DNA of 64,000 nt, taken from assembly GCF_963681195.1 (NCBI RefSeq), contig NZ_OY808997.1, forward strand, positions 1,178,001 through 1,242,000, given 5' to 3'. Shown piece by piece: positions 44,891 through 54,356 of this stretch. The notes below the pieces were generated by a model. The model was not told the origin of the DNA, ran no database searches, and saw only the letters and a list, made by a program, of their open reading frames with translations. This DNA comes from Vibrio sp. 16 (GTDB taxonomy: Bacteria > Pseudomonadota > Gammaproteobacteria > Enterobacterales > Vibrionaceae). The position numbers were made by a program, and so were the translations under genes. The first letter of the stretch is position 1; every line of letters starts with the position of its first letter.

Positions 44891-46126
44891 TTACGGGTTG
44901 AGGATCGCTTTGAGTTCATCAAACAAGAAATCGACTTCTTGGAGCGTATTGTAGTGCATGAAGCCAATACGGACGACACCGCCCGATTTTTCCAAGTCTA
45001 ATTGCCTCACCAAGCCCAATGCATAGAAGTGTCCATTCCAAACACACACATTGCGTTCACCGAGTTTGCGTGCCACTTCCTCGGGAGAAATACCATCAAA
45101 GGTCAGTGCAAAGGTCGGCGTGCGAAGTGCACTGTCCGCTTCTTTTCTTCCCCACAATGTGACGCCTTCAAGCTCATCCAAGCGTTTCAAGAATCGCTCA
45201 CTCAGAGCACATTCGTGTTGGTTGAACTGCTGAAACGAATCCACCAAACGTGTTCGTAACGGGTCACCATCATAGCCCCATTGAGCCAAGTATTTGACCG
45301 CTGCAATCACACCGGCAAGCCCTTCAAAGCTCTGTGTCCCAGTTTCGAATCTTCCTGGGCCAATATCCGTTGCCGGTTCAACTTTATACGGCTGCAAGGT
45401 CTGAAGCCATTTCGGAGCAACGTAGGCAATGCCCACATGCGGTCCGAAAAACTTGTAGGCGGAGCAGGCGAGAAAATCACATCCTAGCTTTTGTACATCC
45501 ACAAGATGATGTGGCGCGTAGTGAACCGCATCGACATAAACCATTGCTCCGACTTGATGAGCGGCATCAACCACTCGCTTAACATCGACAATGGATCCCG
45601 TGGTATTAGACGCATAGGTCAGCGCAACTAACTTAGTGTTTTGATTGATTAATGAAAGCAGATGCTCGATATCTAGAGTACAGTCATCTTCTACAACTCT
45701 TGCTTGATGAACAATAGCGCCTTTGTCTTCCGCCGCTTGTTGCCAACTCGACACATTCGAATAGTGGTCGAGCGCCGTCACGATAACTTCATCACCTAAC
45801 TGCCAACCTCGACTAATAGAGCGACTAAGTTGGAAAGTGAGTGATGTCATGTTGGCGCCAAAGACGATGTTGTCAGCCGATTCTGCATTCACGAGTGCGG
45901 CGGCGTGTTCACGGGCATCTTTCATCAGCTCAGTGGTACGCTTGCTCGAAAAGTAATGACCCCCAAGGTTGGAATTATAAAAACCCAGGTAGGCATTCAT
46001 TGCCTCTAATACTGACAGAGGAACTTGAGAGCCACCCGGCCCATCCAAAAAGATGACTGGAAGATCATCGTGAGTTTGCTGTAAGGCGCTAAACTGCGCC
46101 CTAACTAAATTAGGAGTGAAGTTCAT
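44891..46126 (-). CDS. Class V aminotransferase-like PLP enzyme, cysteine-desulfurase-like but without the active Cys
   Basis: A 411-residue PLP enzyme of the fold usually annotated cysteine desulfurase-like or SufS subfamily. The PLP Lys is Lys225 in CSAYKFFGPHVG; Asp199 and His202 (YVDAVHYAPH) and His121 complete the cofactor site. In true desulfurases and selenocysteine lyases the late loop reads RxGHHCA with the persulfide Cys; here it is WNGHFYALG, so the Cys is replaced by Tyr and desulfurase activity is unlikely. The start overlaps the upstream dioxygenase gene by 17 bases, with GGAAG seven bases before the ATG. The pair probably acts on one substrate. Confidence 0.85.
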   Translation of the reverse strand: MNFTPNLVRAQFSALQQTHDDLPVIFLDGPGGSQVPLSVLEAMNAYLGFYNSNLGGHYFSSKRTTELMKDAREHAAALVNAESADNIVFGANMTSLTFQLSRSISRGWQLGDEVIVTALDHYSNVSSWQQAAEDKGAIVHQARVVEDDCTLDIEHLLSLINQNTKLVALTYASNTTGSIVDVKRVVDAAHQVGAMVYVDAVHYAPHHLVDVQKLGCDFLACSAYKFFGPHVGIAYVAPKWLQTLQPYKVEPATDIGPGRFETGTQSFEGLAGVIAAVKYLAQWGYDGDPLRTRLVDSFQQFNQHECALSERFLKRLDELEGVTLWGRKEADSALRTPTFALTFDGISPEEVARKLGERNVCVWNGHFYALGLVRQLDLEKSGGVVRIGFMHYNTLQEVDFLFDELKAILNP

Positions 46127-46766
46127 TCACCGCTTCCTTCGCTGTTAATACAAATACATCCATGTGGCCCGCTTCGCCTTCAATAACCGAGCGGATTGGT
46201 GTCGCGTTGTGCCAAAGCTTGTTGTCAGCCAACATGGCAACTTCTCCGCTTTGTAGCGTTTTACGGAAAAATGGCGCTTCATTAAAACTGTTGTAAAGCA
46301 TGATATCGCCACCTTCAATATTGTGACGCCCCATACCAATCAAAGCGATGTGATCAAACCCATCCTGATGAACACCCTCTGGCGCAACTTGTGTTTCATC
46401 GTATACCGCCGAGATACGAATTTGGTGAATTTCGATCTCCTGCCCATTGGCAAGGCCATTTGCCTGAACGAACACTTCGCAGATTTCGCGCATTCCTTCG
46501 CTTGCTAATGTGGTTTGTTCTACAGGTTCGAATTGGCGAACAACGTTACCTTGAAAGCGATTGATCTCATCAGTTTGCATAAACTCGTTTTTATTTAGAT
46601 CGATCACTTTGCCATCTCGAAATTCAACGACGGAGTAACGACGTAATCGATACTGACCATCTGCATGCTCCGTGTTTGGTAACTTAGTAAATGATGGGGC
46701 AAGTTGAGCAATGGCATTGTCGCTGAGTTTGGTGAGTTGTAGGGTTGTTTCGCGAGTATGTAACAT
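46110..46766 (-). CDS. 2-oxoglutarate/Fe(II) dioxygenase family protein (amino-acid hydroxylase-like)
   Basis: A 218-residue cupin-fold oxygenase of the 2OG-Fe family that includes isoleucine and leucine hydroxylases. The iron triad is visible: His133 and Asp135 in GVHQDGFDHIA, and His186 in LWHNATPIRS, followed by Arg192 for 2-oxoglutarate. It likely hydroxylates a free amino acid or similar carboxylate; the substrate cannot be read from sequence. Start at 46766 (third of three tandem ATG) is set by AGGAG seven bases upstream. First gene of a two-gene operon with the PLP enzyme. Confidence 0.85.
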   Translation of the reverse strand: MLHTRETTLQLTKLSDNAIAQLAPSFTKLPNTEHADGQYRLRRYSVVEFRDGKVIDLNKNEFMQTDEINRFQGNVVRQFEPVEQTTLASEGMREICEVFVQANGLANGQEIEIHQIRISAVYDETQVAPEGVHQDGFDHIALIGMGRHNIEGGDIMLYNSFNEAPFFRKTLQSGEVAMLADNKLWHNATPIRSVIEGEAGHMDVFVLTAKEAVNELHS

Positions 46767-48123
<1,357 letters not shown>

Positions 48124-48168
48124 TTAACCGTCGCTAAAAGATATTTTTCATTTTTAGCTCAAATCCTT

Positions 48169-48202
48169 AAAGCCCTGCGGTATTCCCGTGGGGCTTTCTT
48201 TT
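48169..48202 (+). terminator. Terminator after trxB
   Basis: Arms AAAGCCC-TG-CGG and CCG-TG-GGGCTTT around a short loop, then CTTTT. It lies just before the cydD promoter. Confidence 0.75.
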
Positions 48203-48203
48203 G

Positions 48204-48242
48204 TATAATGCCCTGCTCTAATTGCAATAATAATTATCATTA
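48204..48242 (+). promoter_or_regulatory. cydD promoter with overlapping Fur-like box
   Basis: A perfect -10 TATAAT at 48204-48209 is followed by GCAATAATAATTATCATTA (48224-48242). Its reverse complement AATGATAATTATTATT matches 14 of 16 positions of the Fur core AATGATAATCATTATC. The site falls at the start of the transcript, where a repressor would block initiation. Confidence 0.5.
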
Positions 48243-48252
48243 AGCCTTCATA

Positions 48253-50040
48253 ATGGATAAAAAGAAACAGCGCGGCTTGAACAAGTGGCTCAAACAGCAA
48301 AGTAAGCTAGCAAAACGCTGGCTGATGATCGCTGTTGGCCTTGGCGTCTTTTCAAGCGTGTTACTGCTGGCTCAAGCGGCCTTGCTCGCCAACATTCTAC
48401 ATTCGTTGATCATTGAACAAGTTGATAAATCTTCTTTACTCCCCGATTTTGTTGGCTTAGCGATCGTTATCGCAGTTCGCGCGCTCTGTTCATGGGGTCG
48501 AGAAGTCGCCGGATATCGTTGCGGTGAACAAATTCGCGTGTACATTCGTCAAGTGATCTTAGACAAGCTCAGAGAACTTGGCCCTGCCTACATAAAAGGT
48601 AAACCAGCTGGCGCTTGGGCAACCTTGCTGCTTGAACAAGTCGAAGACATGCACGACTTCTTTGCACGTTACTTGCCGCAAATGTCATTGTCGGTGCTTG
48701 TACCCTTTGTCATTTTAATTGTCGTTTTCCCCGTGAACTGGGCTGCTGGCTTGATTTTCCTACTCACTGCGCCGTTGGTTCCTATGTTCATGGCACTTGT
48801 AGGGATGAAAGCGGCGGACGCCAACCGCAAGAACTTTAAGGCCCTGCAACGATTGTCGGGTCATTTTTACGACCGTCTGCAATCAATGACGACGATCCGC
48901 TTATTCGATAGAACAAAAGCGGAAACTGAAATGATGCGTGGTGCCTCTGAAGTATTCCGAACTCGCACCATGGACGTCTTAAAAATCGCCTTTTTGTCTT
49001 CAGCTGTACTCGAATTTTTTACCTCTATTTCGATCGCACTGACCGCAGTTTATTTTGGTTTTGCTTTTATCGGTGAACTCAACTTTGGCGACTATGGCGC
49101 GGGGGTGACCCTGTTTGCCGGACTCTTTATATTGATCCTCGCTCCTGAGTTTTACCAACCATTGCGCGACCTAGGCACTTTCTACCACGCGAAACAGCAA
49201 GCCGTTGGCGCGGCAGAAAGCATTGTCGACTTCTTGGAAACCGACGTTGATACCGTTCGTTCAGGCGATAAAACACTCGATGGCGACGAAACAGTTACCA
49301 TCTGCGCCCGCGATCTCGAAGTCTATTCTCCCGAAGGCGTCAAACTGCTCGGGCCAATCAGCTTTGAGTTAAATGCCGGCCAAACAACCGCGCTTGTCGG
49401 CCCTAGTGGCGCAGGTAAAACGAGCTTAATCAATGCCATATTAGGATTTTTACCCTATAAAGGGTCTCTCTCTATCAACGGTCTAGAACGAACCGAGCTT
49501 GATCTCGCGAGTTGGCGTGAAAAAATCAGTTGGGTTGGGCAAAATCCACTGTTACTGCATGGCTCTATTCGCGACAACATCACTCTAGGCAAAAGCCACG
49601 TTTCGGATTCAATCATTGCCAAGGCGCTTAATGAGTCGCACGCCGCTGAATTTGTCGAAACACATGGCTTAGAGTATCAAGTGTCGGACCGCTCTGGTGG
49701 ACTTTCTGTTGGTCAAGCGCAGCGCCTCGCTCTTGCCCGCGCCATGATCCAAAACGGACAATTTTGGCTGTTGGATGAACCTACCGCGAGCCTCGATGCG
49801 CGCAGTGAGCGCCTAGTAATGCAAGGCCTTGAAAGCCAGATTACAGACAAAACAACGTTAATGGTCACCCACCAGCTGACGCCGTTGAAGCGGGTTGAAC
49901 ACATTCTAGTGATGGAAAATGGCCAGCTCGCACAAGCAGGATCATTTGATGAACTTTCGTCTCAAGATGGACTATTCAAACAGATGTTAAAAGCCAATCA
50001 GGCACTCGACCAAGCAAATAAGGGGAATCTCGATGCGTGA
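48253..50040 (+). CDS. cydD: ABC transporter CydD (glutathione/cysteine exporter subunit)
   Basis: Half of the heterodimeric CydDC exporter that sends cysteine and glutathione (possibly haem) to the periplasm and is needed to assemble cytochrome bd. The 595-residue protein has six membrane helices in residues 1-320 and an ATPase domain with Walker A GPSGAGKTS, Q-loop SWVGQNPLLL, signature LSVGQAQRLALARAM and Walker B FWLLDEPTASLD. It is the first gene of the pair and overlaps cydC by eight bases. A Fur-like site and a TATAAT box lie just upstream. Confidence 0.96.
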   Translation: MDKKKQRGLNKWLKQQSKLAKRWLMIAVGLGVFSSVLLLAQAALLANILHSLIIEQVDKSSLLPDFVGLAIVIAVRALCSWGREVAGYRCGEQIRVYIRQVILDKLRELGPAYIKGKPAGAWATLLLEQVEDMHDFFARYLPQMSLSVLVPFVILIVVFPVNWAAGLIFLLTAPLVPMFMALVGMKAADANRKNFKALQRLSGHFYDRLQSMTTIRLFDRTKAETEMMRGASEVFRTRTMDVLKIAFLSSAVLEFFTSISIALTAVYFGFAFIGELNFGDYGAGVTLFAGLFILILAPEFYQPLRDLGTFYHAKQQAVGAAESIVDFLETDVDTVRSGDKTLDGDETVTICARDLEVYSPEGVKLLGPISFELNAGQTTALVGPSGAGKTSLINAILGFLPYKGSLSINGLERTELDLASWREKISWVGQNPLLLHGSIRDNITLGKSHVSDSIIAKALNESHAAEFVETHGLEYQVSDRSGGLSVGQAQRLALARAMIQNGQFWLLDEPTASLDARSERLVMQGLESQITDKTTLMVTHQLTPLKRVEHILVMENGQLAQAGSFDELSSQDGLFKQMLKANQALDQANKGNLDA

Positions 50041-51754
50041 TTTACTCCCTTACTTAAAACTGTATAAGAAACACTGGTTTGGTTTATCACTAGGGATGCT
50101 CCTCGCCTTTCTAACCATTGCCGCATCGATCGGTTTGCTAACCTTATCCGGCTGGTTCCTCTCTGCCGCTGCCGTTGCTGGCTTAACCATTGCCCGTGAA
50201 ACCTTCAACTACATGTTGCCTGGTGCCTTTGTGCGCGGATTCGCAATGGGCAGAACCGCAGGACGTTGGGGTGAGCGCGTTGTTAGCCATAACGCGACCT
50301 TTAAACTACTCACCGACTTGCGCGTGTTCTTTTTCTCCAAACTCGCTCCTCTGATTCCTGGTCGAGTTTCAAACTTGCGAGACGCCGATCTGCTCAACCG
50401 CCTTGTCGCAGACATCGACGCAATGGATCACGTCTATCTAAGACTGGTCAGCCCAATGGTGGTAGGTCTGTTCGGTATTGCAGGTCTTACAGCGCTGCTT
50501 TGCTGGTTTGATCGTGATCTTGGGTTAATTTTAGGTGCGATTCTGTTAACGCTGCTACTCACATGGCCAGTGCTGTTCTATAAGTTGGGTAAACGTAACG
50601 GTTCAGAATTAACACAAAACAAGGCTGACCTAAGAATTGCTACTCTTGACTGGTTACAAGGCTACAGCGAACTGACATTATTTGGCGCTCAAGAACGTTA
50701 CAGAACGGCAATCTTAGACGCTCAACAACGTTTATTGAAAAATCAGTTGTTCAACGCACATTTTGCGGGCTTGGCTCAAGCCTTACTGATGTTAGCAAAT
50801 GGTTGGACGGTCGTACTGATGCTTTGGCTCGCGGCAGACGGCGTTGCTGGCAATACCCCAGATCCTATGATCGCTCTTGTCGTTTTCGCCACCATGGCAA
50901 GTGTAGAGTTACTGATGCCGATCGCGGGTGCCTTCCAGCATCTTGGCCAAACGCTCACCTCGGCGCGACGCCTCAACGACATCACATTGTCGGAACCTGA
51001 TGTCCAGTTTACTCAGCAAGATATCGAACACTCTAACGAGTATTCTATCGAGTACAAAGGCATTACTTTCCACTACCCTGATAGCGATGTTGATGTGGTC
51101 AGCAATATCAATTTGTCTATCCCTGCACGTCAACGTGTCGCGGTTGTCGGCCAAACGGGATCGGGTAAGTCAACGCTGCTTCAGTTGCTTAACCGTTATT
51201 GGGATGTACAAAAAGGCGAGATTCTCATCGCGGGACAGCCAATTAAACGGTGGAGTGAGAGCCAGCTTCGTCAGGCAATCAGCGTGGTCAGTCAGCGCGT
51301 GGATATTCTAAACGGGTCTCTACGTGACAACCTGCTCATGGCTTCGCCAGATTGCGACGATGCAGAGTTAACTGCTATTTTAGCTAAGGTTGGTCTAGAA
51401 AAACTTCTTACTGAAACGGGCTTAGATACTTGGCTAGGTGACGGTGGACGTCAGCTTTCAGGGGGCGAAAAACGTCGAATAGGTATTGCGCGGGCACTGT
51501 TACACAATGCACCGATCTTACTGCTTGATGAGCCAACCGAAGGTCTTGATAAGCAAACAGAGCAGCAAATCATGCAGCTGTTTGAGTCGCATTTCGTCGA
51601 TAAAACCGTTCTGTTCATTACTCACCGACTCGTTGATCTCGATAAGATGGATGCCATCTGCCTGATTGAGCAAGGTGAGATTGTCGAATACGGCAGTCAC
51701 GATGCGCTTATCCAGCAAAAAGGTCGTTACTATCAACTCAACCAAACGCTATAA
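50033..51754 (+). CDS. cydC: ABC transporter CydC (glutathione/cysteine exporter subunit)
   Basis: The second half of CydDC. The 573-residue protein has six membrane helices (first two around residues 17-60, LGMLLAFLTIAASIGLLTLSG) and an ATPase domain with Walker A GQTGSGKST, signature LSGGEKRRIGIARALL and Walker B ILLLDEPTEGLD. Its start lies within the cydD 3' end, indicating coupled translation. In E. coli aat follows; here a terminator ends the unit and a response regulator lies beyond on the other strand. Confidence 0.96.
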   Translation: MRDLLPYLKLYKKHWFGLSLGMLLAFLTIAASIGLLTLSGWFLSAAAVAGLTIARETFNYMLPGAFVRGFAMGRTAGRWGERVVSHNATFKLLTDLRVFFFSKLAPLIPGRVSNLRDADLLNRLVADIDAMDHVYLRLVSPMVVGLFGIAGLTALLCWFDRDLGLILGAILLTLLLTWPVLFYKLGKRNGSELTQNKADLRIATLDWLQGYSELTLFGAQERYRTAILDAQQRLLKNQLFNAHFAGLAQALLMLANGWTVVLMLWLAADGVAGNTPDPMIALVVFATMASVELLMPIAGAFQHLGQTLTSARRLNDITLSEPDVQFTQQDIEHSNEYSIEYKGITFHYPDSDVDVVSNINLSIPARQRVAVVGQTGSGKSTLLQLLNRYWDVQKGEILIAGQPIKRWSESQLRQAISVVSQRVDILNGSLRDNLLMASPDCDDAELTAILAKVGLEKLLTETGLDTWLGDGGRQLSGGEKRRIGIARALLHNAPILLLDEPTEGLDKQTEQQIMQLFESHFVDKTVLFITHRLVDLDKMDAICLIEQGEIVEYGSHDALIQQKGRYYQLNQTL

Positions 51755-51760
51755 ACAACT

Positions 51761-51791
51761 AAAGCCGAAGTCACCACACTTCGGCTTTTTT
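51761..51791. terminator. Terminator after cydC
   Basis: Ten-base arms AAAGCCGAAG and CTTCGGCTTT with an 8-base loop and T-run, in a convergent gap with the response-regulator gene. Confidence 0.85.
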
Positions 51792-51841
51792 ACTTCTACT
51801 ATTGAGCTTGTCTTAACTCAGTTTGTGTTGGCTGCGCAAAT

Positions 51842-52738
51842 TCAAAAGCCAATCAACGTCACTTTGCCTTGAGCCATATCTGGGATTTGACATGAAAAGT
51901 CGAGCCGAGAGGCCGGATCTTTTTCATAGAGGTGTTTGAGTTTTTCAAATGGTTTGGTGATGAAGTTGACACTTTTCAAACGTAAGCTTTTTCGAGAGTT
52001 GGAATCCAAGAACGCGATGGAAGATTGCTCAAGGACCTTATGACAGCTGTCGAGTATTCGCTTAGACACCACTTTGTTGTGGATCGCCGTTTGGATATCG
52101 GCCTGAGTCACGGTTTTGTTTCCCTGTGAAAAGACGCAAATAGCGTAAAGATCAAGCAGAGCTATCGCTTTTAAGCGCTGCGTTTCCGAATCTTCATACA
52201 CGGCCATCAGACAAGGCAGTTTACTCTCATCAAATTGCTGCAGTTGGATAGTATGAATCCCGACCTCTCCTCCGATCACCTTGGTCAATAACTTGGCTAA
52301 CTGCGACAACTTTGGGAGCGCCAACTCGGGTTGCACATCGGCTTCTGGCTCAATCAACAACTCATCTTCTTCTGCTCCCTGAACCAAAGGAAGCAAGGCT
52401 CTATGCAATTGTTCATCTTCAAAGGGCTTAGAGAGCACAAACTGTGCGCCAGCTGATAGAGCAAGGTCTACTTGGCTCTGTTCATCAACCGTGGTGATCA
52501 TACCGAGTTTGACATTCGGCGCGCACTTTTTGACCTTAGCAATCAAGTCCAACCCCGTCATCTCCGGCATGTACCAGTCGGTTAACACAATTTCTGGTTG
52601 CCACGTTGCCACAAGTCCAAGCGCTTGGGTCGCACACGGTGTTTTCTTGATCGATAGCTTTCGATACCCAAAAGACTCTAAAGCGCGGCGCACAATTTCA
52701 AGCGTCGCTTTGCTGTCATCAACGATCAAAATCTTCAC
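51842..52738 (-). CDS. Response regulator with CheY-like receiver and unassigned C-terminal domain
   Basis: A 298-residue protein. Residues 1-120 are a CheY-like receiver: acidic pair Asp7-Asp8, phospho-acceptor Asp54 in VLTDWYMPEMTG, Thr near 83 and Lys104 in FVLSKPFEDEQ. A linker rich in Glu (about 121-140) leads to a C-terminal region of about 155 residues without a DNA-binding or enzyme motif I recognise; VAFLDSNSRKS-like stretches suggest a chemotaxis-type phosphatase (CheC/CheX) fold, but this is speculation. No kinase is adjacent. Monocistronic. Confidence 0.83.
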   Translation of the reverse strand: MKILIVDDSKATLEIVRRALESFGYRKLSIKKTPCATQALGLVATWQPEIVLTDWYMPEMTGLDLIAKVKKCAPNVKLGMITTVDEQSQVDLALSAGAQFVLSKPFEDEQLHRALLPLVQGAEEDELLIEPEADVQPELALPKLSQLAKLLTKVIGGEVGIHTIQLQQFDESKLPCLMAVYEDSETQRLKAIALLDLYAICVFSQGNKTVTQADIQTAIHNKVVSKRILDSCHKVLEQSSIAFLDSNSRKSLRLKSVNFITKPFEKLKHLYEKDPASRLDFSCQIPDMAQGKVTLIGF

Positions 52739-52839
52739 GTCATGTGCGTCCTTTCACTCTATCAACTGATTCAATTATAGGTACATTTTTCATCGACAAC
52801 TAAACTTACCCTATTCTCTCAACCAACCTAGGTAACGCT

Positions 52840-53577
52840 ATGACCCTAACACCAGAGAACCTAACTGCACTCGCGGTCGATGCCGGTCTGCTTATTTTAC
52901 TGGCCTGGTTCATTGTCCTTTGGTTAATTCTTCGTGAGTTTCGCCGTTTCGCAAAGGAGGTATCGGGAAACAAAGCGATGGACTCTTCCACATATTCGTT
53001 GTGCCAAGAGTCGGTTGATAAAGCGCTGAACTATACCAATGACAACAGCCAAACGCTCAATGACCTCATTGAGATTCAACAAGCGCTAGAAGCACAGGTT
53101 TCACAGATTAAAGCAGAAAATGATCGCATGCTGAGTGAGCAAGACAAGGAAACGGTGGATGCTTTAACGTCGAAGCTGAGCAAATCTCACCAACTGATCA
53201 CCAAACTTCGCACCGATCTCGACCGAAGTGTGCGTGGTTTACGAAAAGCAAAATCCAAGCTAGCAAAACAACATGATACCGTCGAAAGTCTACGCCAAGA
53301 GAAAGCGCAAATAGAAAAAGAGTTCGACCAACTTGAGCATGAATATATCCAAATTAGCGAATCTGGTGGTGCACCCGATAGCTTCAAACAACATTTGCAA
53401 GAGAAAGAGCAACTGCTGGCAACCATTGACAACTACAAGAAAAAGCTCGCTTCGGTAGGTGACATTGACCAACTCAAGCAAGAGTTGGCCAATGTCAAAC
53501 GGCAGCTCAAACACATCACCAAAGAGAAGGATTTCGTTGAGAAGAAATATTTGGATTTAATCAACGAGAACAGCTAA
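52840..53577 (+). CDS. Single-span membrane protein with long coiled coil
   Basis: A 245-residue protein of unknown function. One membrane helix at residues 12-31 (AVDAGLLILLAWFIVLWLIL) is followed by a basic stretch (REFRRFAKE) placing the rest in the cytoplasm, and then heptad-rich coiled coil from about residue 70 to the end (for example LRQEKAQIEKEFDQLEHEY). Only a linker near 165-175 (SESGGAPDS) interrupts it. It could be a scaffold or spacer; no known family. Monocistronic between two convergent or divergent minus-strand genes. Confidence 0.75.
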   Translation: MTLTPENLTALAVDAGLLILLAWFIVLWLILREFRRFAKEVSGNKAMDSSTYSLCQESVDKALNYTNDNSQTLNDLIEIQQALEAQVSQIKAENDRMLSEQDKETVDALTSKLSKSHQLITKLRTDLDRSVRGLRKAKSKLAKQHDTVESLRQEKAQIEKEFDQLEHEYIQISESGGAPDSFKQHLQEKEQLLATIDNYKKKLASVGDIDQLKQELANVKRQLKHITKEKDFVEKKYLDLINENS

Positions 53578-53597
53578 TAACACACTGCTGTTTGACG

Positions 53598-54287
53598 TTA
53601 TGACGCGCTATCACTAGAACCTGGTTCTGTTGATCTCGGTTTAACCAAATCAAACTTTTGGTCTTTGAGTAACGTAACGGCTTGTTTAACGTCGCTAATC
53701 AGCGTCGAATCATCGTCGGCAGACTTTCTCTGTAACGGCAAAACCAAGTAATGCATCCCACCTTCTGGTAAAACAACCGCTGTCGCAACAATCACATCGC
53801 CCTTTGACGCAGTACCAAAGTACTCAGACACCACTTGCGCTTCACTCACGCCATAACTATCCAAATAATCAGGGTCTGTGTTATCAAACATGATCATTTC
53901 ACCGGCTTGTATCACAGCATTCAATTGGCGCTCTTTTTCTTCATCAAACGGGTAATCGGTAGTATTGATGTAGCGTACCTGCTCTGATTCAATAAAATCA
54001 TAAAGATCGTTGCTGAGTTGATTGATGGGGTCAGACAACCACGCCGTCTCTGGTAGGGGAACCTCTTCTACTATCGTGTCAGTCGCGTCGTTTGCACGCT
54101 CCTGATTTGCACTCGGCGTTGCATGCTCTGACTTAAGTGGCTGTTGAGCATCTTGAGTCACTGACAAGCGATCAGAACTCGACTCAATCGGTCGATTCTG
54201 TACACGCTCATCTCCCATGAAGTTGAGCCCAAGGTAAAGTGCACCTAAAGCCAACGATACCCCGACAATCACATTTATTCTTGTCAT
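53598..54287 (-). CDS. Membrane-anchored protein of unknown function, toxin-gene companion
   Basis: A 229-residue protein: a single N-terminal membrane anchor (residues 3-22, INVIVGVSLALGALYLGLNF), an acidic low-complexity periplasmic linker (about 30-80), and a C-terminal domain of about 130 residues (SDPINQLSNDLYDFIESEQV onwards, with GGMHYLVLPLQRK). I do not recognise the domain. Start at 54287 is chosen because AGGA lies eight bases upstream; an ATG at 54338 has no ribosome site. It follows the pore-forming toxin gene by 69 bases on the same strand, separated by a hairpin, so it may help toxin export, folding or self-protection; that is inference. Confidence 0.7.
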   Translation of the reverse strand: MTRINVIVGVSLALGALYLGLNFMGDERVQNRPIESSSDRLSVTQDAQQPLKSEHATPSANQERANDATDTIVEEVPLPETAWLSDPINQLSNDLYDFIESEQVRYINTTDYPFDEEKERQLNAVIQAGEMIMFDNTDPDYLDSYGVSEAQVVSEYFGTASKGDVIVATAVVLPEGGMHYLVLPLQRKSADDDSTLISDVKQAVTLLKDQKFDLVKPRSTEPGSSDSAS

Positions 54288-54314
54288 ATATTGAATCCTA
54301 TCCAAGAGTGGTGT

Positions 54315-54349
54315 TGCCATTACCGCACGCATTGGCATGGGTAATGGCA
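54315..54349 (-). promoter_or_regulatory. Hairpin between toxin gene and companion gene
   Basis: Perfect 10-base arms TGCCATTACC and GGTAATGGCA with a 15-base loop, beginning seven bases after the toxin stop. There is no T-tract, so it may stabilise the toxin mRNA or lower companion expression rather than terminate. Confidence 0.55.
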
Positions 54350-54356
54350 GTTTAGG

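Noticed and set aside
44891..46126. Calling the PLP enzyme a cysteine desulfurase or SufS
   Set aside because: The active-site Cys loop is WNGHFYALG instead of RxGHHCA, and no suf genes lie nearby.
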